Origin: Planctomycetia bacterium
Lineage (GTDB): Bacteria; Planctomycetota; Brocadiia; Brocadiales; Brocadiaceae
DNA length: 64,000 bases
Direction: 5' to 3'
NCBI GenBank assembly: GCA_015075005.1
Contig: JABTVC010000002.1
Coordinates: forward strand, 310,001 to 374,000
Part shown: in pieces, positions 40,095 through 49,394 of the stretch
Layout of the letters: each line of letters begins with the position of its first letter
Numbering within the stretch: position 1 is the first letter of the stretch
The notes under the pieces: generated by a model
Told to the model about the DNA's origin: nothing
Databases searched by the model: none
The model's input: the letters and a program-made list of their open reading frames with translations, nothing else
Position numbers and translations under genes: made by a program

Positions 40095-41195
40095 CTATTT
40101 CATCTCAAGAGGCATTACAACATCAAACTGTTCATAGCCAGTTCTAATAAGCACTGCACTATCACCAACACCAAATTCCATAATTACGGTATCATCATCC
40201 GAGACCTTCAGGGCGTCTGCAATATATACCGGGTCAAAATTTATTTCAAAATCAGGCCCCTCATACTTAATGGCAACCTCTAACTCAGCCTCCCCGACAT
40301 CAGCAGTTCTTGCTGAGAGTACTAACTTCCCCTGCTTAAAAATAAATTTCACCATCCGATATTCCTCGTTCGTCATAAACGAAGCCATTCTCACACCAGA
40401 GAGTAATTCATTTCTACCAACCTCCACCCTTTTGTCACTCCCTGCCGGTATAAAATCTTCATATTTCGGATACCGGCCTTCCACCAACTGTGACACAATC
40501 TCACCCTTTTCACCTGCAAAGCATACCTGCGACTCACCTATCCCCAATTTCAAAATCCCCTTACACTCTGATAAAAAACGTTGTAAAAATGTCAAACACT
40601 TTACCGCAACGATCCCATCCATGGTAATTCCCGCGGGATTGCTTAATTTACGCTTTATACTAGACATTCGATTTCCATCTGCAGCCACCATAATAAGATC
40701 ATCTCCCAGAACCCGCACAAAGACGCCACACAATATACTCCTTGCCTTCAATGTTGATGCTGAATGAATAACCCTCCCAACCATATCGTTTATAACATCA
40801 CCATCAATCTCGATAAAACCACTGACATTCACCGTAGCTATCTCAGGAAATTGCCTGAAATCTTCCCCTGATATCTTAAAGTACCCACCCCGCGACCTTA
40901 GTATACAGTTACCACCTTCGATAGACACTACTACCTCATCGTTTCCAGCCCATTCCCTCAGCACATTATTAACACGGGCAGCTGGAATTACGATACCGCC
41001 CTCTTCCTCACTCCCCTTAGCTGATAATACGTATTTAACCAGCACCTCAAGGTCTGTTGCAGTTAATTCTACCCGATTATTTTTAACCTCAACTTTAACC
41101 CCTTTTAATATACTCTTCATTGCAGTAGAAGGCACTATACCAGCTACCAGATTAAATCCACCAGACAACTCTTTTCCGGAAAAATTTAGTTCCAT
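40095..41195 (-). CDS. dnaN: DNA polymerase III sliding clamp (beta subunit)
   Basis: A 366-aa clamp of normal length with three repeated domains. N-terminus MELNFSGKELSGGFNLVAGIVPS, middle RYPKYEDFIPAGSDKRVEV, and the C-terminal cleft residues around MPLEMK (usual MPM/LRL ending). The ring tethers polymerase to DNA and recruits other factors. It is downstream of dnaA in the same orientation, separated by 263 bp holding DnaA-box-like sequences. Confidence 0.96.
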   Translation of the reverse strand: MELNFSGKELSGGFNLVAGIVPSTAMKSILKGVKVEVKNNRVELTATDLEVLVKYVLSAKGSEEEGGIVIPAARVNNVLREWAGNDEVVVSIEGGNCILRSRGGYFKISGEDFRQFPEIATVNVSGFIEIDGDVINDMVGRVIHSASTLKARSILCGVFVRVLGDDLIMVAADGNRMSSIKRKLSNPAGITMDGIVAVKCLTFLQRFLSECKGILKLGIGESQVCFAGEKGEIVSQLVEGRYPKYEDFIPAGSDKRVEVGRNELLSGVRMASFMTNEEYRMVKFIFKQGKLVLSARTADVGEAELEVAIKYEGPDFEINFDPVYIADALKVSDDDTVIMEFGVGDSAVLIRTGYEQFDVVMPLEMK

Positions 41196-41458
41196 AATTT
41201 TTTACTCACTTCTCTTATATTATATTTTAAAGATATATAAACCGTATTCCTATTATAGTATGCTCATGACTCATTCAAAATACTTCAACCACATTAACAA
41301 CAAATACATACATCAAATCGTAGTATGAAGAAATCTTGTAGAAAAAACAATCTATAAAAACCACATAGTGTGGACAATTTCACCATTGTACACAAACTAT
41401 GTTTAGTAATACCTCAAAAATGTTTAATCTTTCTACATGTTATCTACATACCTACTAA
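41196..41458. other. dnaN-dnaA intergenic region with weak DnaA-box-like sites
   Basis: Three sequences resemble the DnaA box TTATCCACA: TGTGGACAA at 41369-41377 (one mismatch to the reverse complement), TTGTACACA at 41386-41394 (two mismatches) and TTATCTACA at 41440-41448 (one mismatch). The region is AT-rich. It is a candidate part of the replication origin and also of the dnaN promoter. The density of boxes is modest, so this remains a candidate. Confidence 0.5.
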
Positions 41459-42832
41459 CTATTTTAGTAATTCACTTTCCAGTTTCTGTAAAATGAGATG
41501 GAGGTTTTTATCTTTCATGGACATCTTTGATATTTTTTCGTCTGCATAGATAACGGTAGAGTGGTCCCTTCCGCCTATGTATCCTCCAATTTCCATAAGG
41601 GACATATTTGTTAATTTTCTTGATATGTGCATTGCTATTTGTCTGGGAAGTGTCAAACTCCTCGTCTTGCTTTTTGATTGCAGTTGTGATACACTTATAT
41701 TGAATCTCTTTGAAACTGCTTCAATAACATCTTCAATATTAATATGCTTTCTGTTTCCGGACAGTTCCCGAACTATTTTTTTGATGAGGTCGATCGTAAT
41801 ATTGTTCTTTGTTATCTTTTCCTCACTGCTTAGTCTTGCGATAGCACCCTCAAGTTCCCGAATGTTGCTGGATATGTTTTCTGCAAGACACGAGGCGGCT
41901 TCGTGGGATAGGTTGATGCCCCATAATAGGGCTTTTTTTTCGGCAATTGCAATGCGTGTTTCTATCGTTGTGTTGTCTATACCGCAAAGAAGACCCCACT
42001 TGAATCGTGAAATAAGCCTTTCTTCCAGGGAAACGATGGACTGTGGCGGGCAATCACTCGTAATAACAATTTGCTTTTTTGCATTATAGAGTGTGTTGAA
42101 TGTATGGAAGAACTCTTCACGACTTTCCTGTGAGTTTTCAAATAGTTGTATGTCGTCTATAAGGAGTGCGTCTACATTTCTGTATAGTTCTCTAAATGAG
42201 TCCCAGCTGTTTGATCGTATTGTGGAGATATAGTGGTTTACAAAACGTTCGCAAGACAAGTACATGGCCTTCATTTTATGCTTGGCCATCAATACATTAT
42301 TAATGGCGTGTAAGAGATGAGTTTTTCCAAGGCCGGGAGCGCCATAAATGAACAACGGGTTATACGCATTGCCTGGAGACTCAGAAACAGCAACCGCTGC
42401 GGCATGTGCTAATCTATTGCACGGGCCTACAACAAAATTCTCAAAACTGTAATACTTGTTTATCGGTACGGTATAATTTTCATCTTTGAAACTCAATACC
42501 TTATTGTTCTTCTTAATAAGTGGGATAGCGGATGAAGGTCCTGATATTTCATCTTCCGTGTAAAATATGACTTCCCTTGATGAATTTAAAATCTTATAAA
42601 CGGTGCTTGAAAAAAGGTCATTATAATGATTATGAAGCCATTCCCTGATAAAACTGTTTGGCGCAACAAAGATAATACTATTATTTGAAATTGAAAATAT
42701 CTTAAGACAAGAAAACCAGATATCATATTGCTGTGCAGAAACCACTTTTTTTATTACTGCCAGTACTCCTTTTAAGATGAAGTCCTTTTCTGTATCAGAA
42801 ACCGCATTCTTTTTTTTATATGTCTCTGGCAT
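41459..42832 (-). CDS. dnaA: Chromosomal replication initiator protein
   Basis: A 457-aa DnaA of normal length. Domain I at the N-terminus (VISAQQYDIWFSCLKIFS), AAA+ domain III with Walker A IYGAPGLGKTHLLHAI near 165, Walker B ALLIDDIQLFE near 225 and the sensor region EERLISRFKWGL, and DNA-binding domain IV with the signature GGYIGGRDHSTVIYADEKI near 425. It binds DnaA boxes to open the origin. A strong minus-strand promoter lies at 42905-42933 and a palindrome at 42867-42890 between promoter and gene. Confidence 0.97.
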   Translation of the reverse strand: MPETYKKKNAVSDTEKDFILKGVLAVIKKVVSAQQYDIWFSCLKIFSISNNSIIFVAPNSFIREWLHNHYNDLFSSTVYKILNSSREVIFYTEDEISGPSSAIPLIKKNNKVLSFKDENYTVPINKYYSFENFVVGPCNRLAHAAAVAVSESPGNAYNPLFIYGAPGLGKTHLLHAINNVLMAKHKMKAMYLSCERFVNHYISTIRSNSWDSFRELYRNVDALLIDDIQLFENSQESREEFFHTFNTLYNAKKQIVITSDCPPQSIVSLEERLISRFKWGLLCGIDNTTIETRIAIAEKKALLWGINLSHEAASCLAENISSNIRELEGAIARLSSEEKITKNNITIDLIKKIVRELSGNRKHINIEDVIEAVSKRFNISVSQLQSKSKTRSLTLPRQIAMHISRKLTNMSLMEIGGYIGGRDHSTVIYADEKISKMSMKDKNLHLILQKLESELLK

Positions 42833-42866
42833 GGTGCGAATATGAGAAAAATAGTATTATACCTCT

Positions 42867-42890
42867 GTCGTATTAGTTAACAAATACGAC
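42867..42890. promoter_or_regulatory. Palindrome in the dnaA leader
   Basis: GTCGTATT - AGTTAACA - AATACGAC is an inverted repeat of eight perfect pairs around a GTTAAC core. It sits just inside the start of the dnaA transcript, so it could be a repressor operator or a 5' leader hairpin. Confidence 0.55.
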
Positions 42891-42904
42891 GAAAAACGGT
42901 CAGA

Positions 42905-42933
42905 ATGATACCAAGAAAAAAACGGCAAGTCAA
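42905..42933 (-). promoter_or_regulatory. Predicted dnaA promoter
   Basis: On the minus strand: -35 TTGACT (42933-42928), 17-base spacer, -10 TATCAT (42910-42905), then the dnaA start about 73 bases on. Near-consensus sigma-70 boxes at the ideal spacing, in the correct position. Confidence 0.75.
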
Positions 42934-43019
42934 AGGATAATACTAATCAACCGTACAATGATGGGCACGAAATACAAGGTTATATAAGTTCTGTAAGTAC
43001 AAAAAATTTAATTTTTTTA

Positions 43020-43048
43020 TTGACTGCGCTTCGTTTGCATGCTATATT
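43020..43048 (+). promoter_or_regulatory. Predicted promoter of the S-layer-like gene
   Basis: -35 TTGACT (43020-43025), 17-base spacer, -10 TATATT (43043-43048). Transcription from about 43056 gives a leader of roughly 340 bases before the start codon. Such a strong promoter and long leader fit a very abundant protein. Confidence 0.72.
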
Positions 43049-43386
43049 CCCCTGACCGACTATAGCCTATGTTACGATTTTATATTACCTTTTGTTAAAA
43101 TCATCTTGTATGTTAGTCTTGGAAAGGAGGAACTATAGGAAAAACAATAGTTGATTCGCTTGAAAATACCAGGTATTTTTTAAAAAGGATTAAGGCCTGG
43201 TGTTTGCCATCCAAAAGTCCTGATTTTCTGTGAATGTTGGGTGGTTAGGGGTTCGATGTTGATTGGGAGATTTTTAGCGTTTTCAGATGGTTCTGTTAGG
43301 TTTTTTAAAGAATAGGGAAAGTTCTTTATACAAGGTTTAGGTTTGCTTCTAGTCCTGGCTCGTGGTCTTATATAGAAAAAGGAGAT
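43049..43386 (+). promoter_or_regulatory. Long 5' leader of the S-layer-like gene
   Basis: No gene. It contains a GGAAAGGAGGAACTATAGG stretch near 43121-43139 that looks like a ribosome site but precedes no usable frame. It ends with AAAAAGGAGAT, the ribosome site for the gene. Leader may stabilise the transcript; no riboswitch pattern was recognised. Confidence 0.4.
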
Positions 43387-43395
43387 TTGAAAAAT

Positions 43396-46300
43396 ATGAA
43401 AAGACCAAAAATAAAAAATAGTAATAAAGGAATTTTGTTTGGTTTACCCAGCATGTTATTGCTGGTATTTGTTTTTACCTTGAGCATGGTCTCGAATGCC
43501 ATAGCAGCATCGGGAAGTTTTGATAGAGAAAGTTATGTGCCGTCTTTCGGTGATTCAAACGATTTTGACCGTGCCTGGATTTCTGTAGTTGACTCTACTG
43601 CAAATACAAGCAGCGGCCTTGACACGATAACTGTTACGGTAAAACAAGTACAAATGCATCGTCTTTCGTGTTAAAGGAAACAGGAACGAATACCGGTGTC
43701 TTCACCAGTAATGCTGGTACACAGTCTGTTACTTATCCCGTTGGAACAACTTCCGGTTATGTGGAAGACTTCAACACGGGTAGTCATAACTTCCCGGCAC
43801 TTGGTTCAAGTATTACAGGTTTGAATTTAAAACACCTTTCGGCCAATACGGGTGGTAACGCCGGATCTGCCTTGAATGGTGAGATTACGGTGGAAAGTGG
43901 AGACACCCTGGAATTATTGTATGCCGGCAGCACCCTGGACACGGCTTCCGTTAAAACGAACAGCGGTGTAATTGTTTTCTCACCGAGTTCTGTATCTGCA
44001 GTCGATGCAGATTCGCTTACTAACGCTAATGTTATTATCACCATCACTGATCCTGATGAAAATTTAAATCCTGTAGCAAGGGATGTGATTGGTTTTGCGG
44101 ATGGATCTGTTTTGTTATCTGGTAGTCCTGGCACAGGATCATCAAGGGTACAGCTATCAGCTATAGATCAGACCACAGGTACGACGTTATCTATTGGAGG
44201 AACTCAGGTTATCGCAAGCAATATTATGCTTGTGGAAAACGGGAACAACACTGGGGTTTTTGTTGCAAGTGGTAAGGTGTTTGGTTCCACAACGGCTACC
44301 GTAAATGGAAATGTAATAATCGGTACAAGTACATCAAGTACTTATACAGGTGGTAATATTACCTTAGGTAGTTCACCTGCTGCAACATTTAAAATTATTG
44401 AGACAAACGCATCTGGTAAGATTGGTTTATATTTTGCGGATACGAATTTGCCGGTGCTCGGTTTTGTAAGTCCATCATCTAAGTCTTTCCCAGGCACATC
44501 ATCATTAAGCCTCAGCAGCGTAGTTGCTCTGGGCAAAAACACTAGTCTTTTTGGTGAACTTGCCGATGATAACCAGGGAACAAGTTCTTCTGGTTTAATT
44601 AAGTTGATTGATGGCACTAACTATTGTTTGGTTGCTATCGATTCTTTAGATACCTCTGGAACTGCGGATGCGGGATCTATAACGGCCTCTGCAACGATCT
44701 CGTTGGATAGTTTCCAGCTTGCAGGACCAAGAAAAGGTGATACCTTAAGGGTGTCTTATCTTGATGAGCTTAATAACGGTGGTATATCAGGTACGGTAAC
44801 AGGTACAGCGGCATATGGTGTATCTGGAGTGACTGGAACAGTTGCACAGGATAATTCAGCACCTGATATAAATGATTATTTAACTGTTACTGTTGTTGAT
44901 GAAAACCTAAATACGAGCACCTCTACAAAGGAAAGTGTCTCCGCTAGTGGAAGTCTCTGGAATGGTACGACCACCAATAATAGGGGAGATATTTTAAAAG
45001 TAAAATCGTATAGCTCCAAGACTATTGGTGTTTCTCACCCGGACGGTTCTGGTGTGGGTACGCAGTCGGTCAGGATTTCAAATACCGATAATTCTTTTGT
45101 ATGGGTTGTGCCCACATCTGCAGGTACATTCTCAGATCCTTTGTCTTCAGGTGTTACGACTTTTTCTTTAGGTACGGAAACAGTAAGTGCTATCCCGCTG
45201 GTGAAAGGTGTGTCTGCCGATGCAGATTCGTTCCTCTCGTCTGCTAACACTTCATCGTTTGTTGCAACCCTTGATGGAACGAATAATAGTGTTGAAATAT
45301 CTCCTGACGGGACACGTTGGGTTTCTGTTCCGATCTATGAAACAGGGGCAAACTCATCAACATTTGTGGGAACGGTTGGTTTTGATTATACGGCTGTACG
45401 CTTAACTACAAATACCTCAAAATCAATAACTACTCTTATCTCGGACTTTACCGGTACATCATCTATACTTTTTGATGGAACATTAGATACGAGTGCATCT
45501 AATGTGATTGGTACGGGTTCTGTGGTTAGAATTCTTGATGGGTCAAGTCAGGAATTTGCCGAGGTATGTAGTGTTGGTACAAGTTCCGTTTCTGTCACAA
45601 AACTTGCTAATTCCACAGCCTTTATCCCAAGTAGGACATGGGTGCAGGTGATTGGAAACGATATGGCCAGGCTGGATACCCTTACCGACGGCACAGTAAT
45701 CAGCCGAATCGGAGGTATTTGTAATGGAACGTATCGTGTCAGGTATAATGACGCCCTTGGTTCTGGAAATGTATACATGGCGGGGAATACCCTTGCAGTT
45801 ACGGCTTCAAACTTTGGCTTTGTCACCTATGATGCTACTTTGTCGACGAATGTAACTGGTAATACAGGACCTGATACATTTATTGTTGCAACGCTGGTTG
45901 ATCAGGACCTTAATACTTCAGTCGGAAGTATACAAACAACATCAGAAGATGATAATGCTTCAGGAAAGAAGATATCTAATCAAGATGGACTTGGAGTCCC
46001 TTCCGTTGCTTCTGGTTCCAACACCACGTTTATAAATGGTGGTACTAGCAAGATAATATATGCAAGTACGCTTGGTTCTCTGGGTAGTTCTAGTTTAGAT
46101 ATTGGTGTAAATACCATCGATTTCCCTCTCACAGAAACCGCTAAGAACTCGGGGACATTTAAAGGTAGTTTCCAGCTTTCTAGCAGTTCATCTACCAGCA
46201 ATGGCGGCAATATTTTAAAGGTTTCTAACGGGGATAGTGTTTTTGTTAGTTACATCGATGGACCTAACGGAAGTTGTGATACCTTTAATGTTGTTACTGA

Positions 46301-47969
46301 CCCAATTTCAATTGTTACAGAGTTGGGCGTTTTAAGTCTTAGTAAAGATTCAGCATATCTCTCTGGAGATACGATAGTGGCTTCTGTCGTTGATTCTGAC
46401 AGAAACACTACAGGAGCAGCAGATACTTTGACAACAGCGATTAAGGTGTCTGGCGCAAATTACGATATCGGTGATGATGTATACCTGAATCTTACAGAAA
46501 CAGGTGTTAATACGGGTTCATTTGTTGCCACATTCACAACTAGTGGTATTGTTAATACCTCAGGCAGTGCCATAAAGACAATTCAAGGCGGCATTTTGAA
46601 TGTTGTTTATACTGACAATAAGCCTCAAAATACAACGGCTACAAAACAGCTTGGTTTGAGTTCTTGCGACGCAGAGATGGCGTTTGATGCAGATGCGTTT
46701 GGTCTGAATTCTTTCGCTACGCTGACTCTGTCTGATTGCGAGAGAAATTCCAACAGTAGTAATGCTCAAACGCTTTTGAATGACGTATTCATTACCTCTT
46801 CGTCAGGTGCTAACACAAAGGTGAGAATGGCGGAAACGGGTAATGACACAGGTGTTTTCACTGGCTCTATTAAGCTTGTTTCTACTAGTGGTACCGTAGA
46901 GTTTAGTCAAATCCAGGTTGCTGTTGGTGATACCTTGACGATTTCTTATTTTGACACAATTACTGTCGATGGCACAACCAAGCAAGTAACCGACACCGCA
47001 ACGGTCAGTGATGTTGTTGTTGGAAACATCACGGGGCGTGTTACAAACTCTGTAACAGGAGTGGGTATTAACGGTGCGTCAGTCACTGTTCAAGGTACAG
47101 GCCTGCAAGGTACGACGGGTAATATTCAGGGACAAGATGGTATTTACGTGATACAAAACGTGCCTACGGGAGCGCAAACGTTGGCGGTTGCTGCAAATGG
47201 TTTTGCTTCAACTACCAAGGGCGTAACGGTAGAAGCAGGTAACCCAAATCCGCAGACAGGTGCAAATATATTTAACTTTGCATTGGTTGTAACTGGAGAA
47301 ACACCAACACCAACAGGTTCTCCAACCCCAACACCGACACCAGAGGTTGGTAATATTGCCGGCCAGGTAACAGACGCTGATACCGGCGCTGGTATAAACG
47401 GTGCGAAGGTCACTGTTGTAGGCACAGGCCTGTCAGGAACTACAGCAAGTGTTCAGGGACAAGATGGTGTTTATGCGATACCGAATGTACCTGTCGGGGC
47501 ACAAACGCTGGTCTCAGAAGCGGCAGGATATGTATCATCTGCACAGGATGTGACGGTAGCAGCAGGCAACCCGGATCCGCAAACAGGTGCAAATATATTT
47601 AGGTTCGCACTGAATACGGAAGGAACTCCGACACCGACGCCAACACCAACACCTGAGCCATGCGTTCCTGTTAAAATGAAGGCTTCGCCAAAGCCGTTGA
47701 AGATTGTGAAAGAGACAAGTGCAGAAGAGACAATCACAGTGTTTTGCGGTGACAATTCAGGATCTGTTAACAGATTGGTGCAAGCGACGATAACGGGTGG
47801 AAAGAATCGTATAACGGTATCGCCTGCAAGTGTACTGACAGATGCTAACGGTGAGGCTAAATTTACCATTACTGCTTTATCGAAAACGGGTAATGCAAAG
47901 GTTAAATTCGAGGATGCAGGAAGGAAAAAAGTGAAGGTCAATGTAAGCGTAAGAATAAAAAATAAGTAA
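43396..47969 (+). pseudogene. S-layer-like exported protein gene with a single-base frameshift
   Basis: The product would be about 1,524 residues. N-terminus: ATG at 43396 (behind AAGGAG), MKRPKIKNSNKGIL, hydrophobic core and a signal-peptidase site near SNAIAA. The frame breaks at the A-run 43641-43644: adding one A gives TVKTSTNASSFVLKETG and joins the two parts. The rest is Ser/Thr/Gly/Asn-rich and beta-rich with almost no Cys. Modules repeat: an acidic motif (DPDENLN, DENLNTS, DQDLNTS, DSDRNTT) followed by ETGxNTGxF (43677, 45340, 46134, 46497, 46832). Then come two carboxypeptidase-regulatory-like domains (47029-47283 and 47350-47613) joined by Pro-Thr linkers, and a final Ig-like domain. 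The overall organisation resembles the anammox S-layer protein Kustd1514. Secreted to the surface. Confidence 0.82.
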
Positions 47970-48012
47970 TCTTTCTGTTGTAATTCATAGCGGGAAGAGT
48001 AGATTTGAAAAA

Positions 48013-48044
48013 GGGGCAAACGATAAGTTTGCCCCTTTTTTTTT
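48013..48044 (+). terminator. Rho-independent terminator after the S-layer-like gene
   Basis: Stem GGGGCAAAC (48013-48021), loop GATAA, GTTTGCCCC (48027-48035), then nine T (48036-48044). Strong, correctly placed 40 bases past the stop. Confidence 0.95.
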
Positions 48045-48161
48045 CACCTGTAATTGCTAGTTCTTTGCATGTGTATATAGTATTATGAGAATAAGTTGAT
48101 ATTATTTCATAAGATTTCTTTAACAGACGCTCAAATGAAATTTTTGCCCGTGTGTATACGC

Positions 48162-48818
48162 ATGCATAGAAAAAGAGGCTTTACTCTTATTGAGTTGATT
48201 GTTGTCCTGATAATTATTGGTATTATTGCCGGTGTGGCAGTTCCCAGATTCGCAGGTTCACTGGATACTATAAGATTCAAAAAAACGGTATCAGAGCTTG
48301 TATATTTTCTTAGAGAAGCCAGAATCAGGGCCTTATCAGCAGGGAAGAGGTATCATGTCACTGTTGATCTCCATAGGGGCTACTATTGGAACGATGATAA
48401 AAAGGTACTGAAACTACCAGAAAATGTAGAAATATTTACCGACAAAATAGAAGCTTTGGACGATAAAGTGAAGGTTTTTACCTTTTACCCGAATGGGACT
48501 GCGTTAGATGAAAAGGTGGGCATTGCATGTGATAAGATGGTAGCTGTGTTACATGTAGAGCCTTTGGGTGGATTGGCCTATTATAAAATGGGTGAGGAGA
48601 TGGAACAAGTCGTGCGATATACGAGGGATAATGAAGAACTGAGTGAAGAGGACATCAAAAAATATATTGATAAATTGAAGAATTTTGATACAGTAACGGA
48701 ATATGTTCCTGGCGATGATGAAGGAGATACTAACTATAATGCTGATGATGCGAAGTATGAAGACGGAGATGGGATTGAATCGGATGATGAATCTGAATCT
48801 TTTGATGCAGACGATTAA
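48162..48818 (+). CDS. Type II secretion pseudopilin (GspH-like) with acidic tail
   Basis: Start at ATG 48162 (MHRKRGFTLIELIVV), because the prepilin motif should be near the start; in-frame starts at 48135 and 48096 are also open. RKRG-FTLIELIVVLIIIGIIAG is a class III prepilin peptidase site followed by a hydrophobic helix. Then a GspH-like region FLREARIRALSAGKRYHVTV and a C-terminal stretch about 45 residues long made almost wholly of Asp, Glu, Ser and Asn (from VPGDDEG), which is unusual for the family. The product belongs to a pilus-like piston in the inner membrane. It precedes gspG. Confidence 0.85.
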   Translation: MHRKRGFTLIELIVVLIIIGIIAGVAVPRFAGSLDTIRFKKTVSELVYFLREARIRALSAGKRYHVTVDLHRGYYWNDDKKVLKLPENVEIFTDKIEALDDKVKVFTFYPNGTALDEKVGIACDKMVAVLHVEPLGGLAYYKMGEEMEQVVRYTRDNEELSEEDIKKYIDKLKNFDTVTEYVPGDDEGDTNYNADDAKYEDGDGIESDDESESFDADD

Positions 48819-48911
48819 GATGAGGAGATTGAGTAGCACGACGGAGGGTTTATAATATTACTGAATACATAGGAGAGTAACCTTTTATACGATTATATGG
48901 AGTGATTGAAA

Positions 48912-49349
48912 ATGAGAAAAAAGTTGTCGTTGCAATTGTTGAGACGCGGTGGCTTTACTTTGCTGGAACTGCTTATCGTTATGATTATCATTGGATTGCT
49001 TGCTGCATTAATAGGCCCAAAAATGATTGGTCGTGTTGGTGAGTCGCGACAAACTGTTGCAAAGCAACAGATAGAGGGTTTTTCAAGTGCTTTGGAGATG
49101 TATAAACTTGACACCACGAAATATCCTGCGCAGGAACAGGGGTTAGAGGCATTAGTAACAGAACCTCAAGGTATTACTAATTGGAAAGGCCCGTATTTAA
49201 AGAAGAAATTTGTCCCGAAAGACCCATGGGGCAATAATTATGTGTATACATATCCAGGGGAACATGGTGACTATGACATTGTCTCTTACGGTTCAGATGG
49301 GAACAGCGGAGGAGACGGAGAGGCTAAAGATGTGGCAAGTTGGGAGTAA
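48912..49349 (+). CDS. gspG: Type II secretion major pseudopilin GspG
   Basis: The 145-aa protein starts at ATG 48912 (MRKKLSLQLLRRGGFTLLELLIVMII). RRGG-FTLLELL is the prepilin site. The conserved C-terminal GspG pattern is visible: YPAQEQGLEALVTEP, WKGPYLKKKFVPKDPWGNNYVYTYPG and YDIVSYGSDG. It polymerises into the pseudopilus. It is 90 bases after the gspH-like gene and 45 before gspE, so these form an operon. Confidence 0.96.
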   Translation: MRKKLSLQLLRRGGFTLLELLIVMIIIGLLAALIGPKMIGRVGESRQTVAKQQIEGFSSALEMYKLDTTKYPAQEQGLEALVTEPQGITNWKGPYLKKKFVPKDPWGNNYVYTYPGEHGDYDIVSYGSDGNSGGDGEAKDVASWE

Positions 49350-49394
49350 CGGTCGCAGTGTTGACGATTGATTGAAATTCTTAAACGGTAAATT

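Noticed and set aside
43049..43386. Riboswitch in the S-layer leader
   Set aside because: No conserved riboswitch core could be recognised; only a long AT-rich leader was seen.
47299..47343. Pro-Thr repeats in the S-layer gene as a CRISPR-like or microsatellite array
   Set aside because: They are in frame and encode flexible Pro-Thr linkers between domains; there are no regular spacers.
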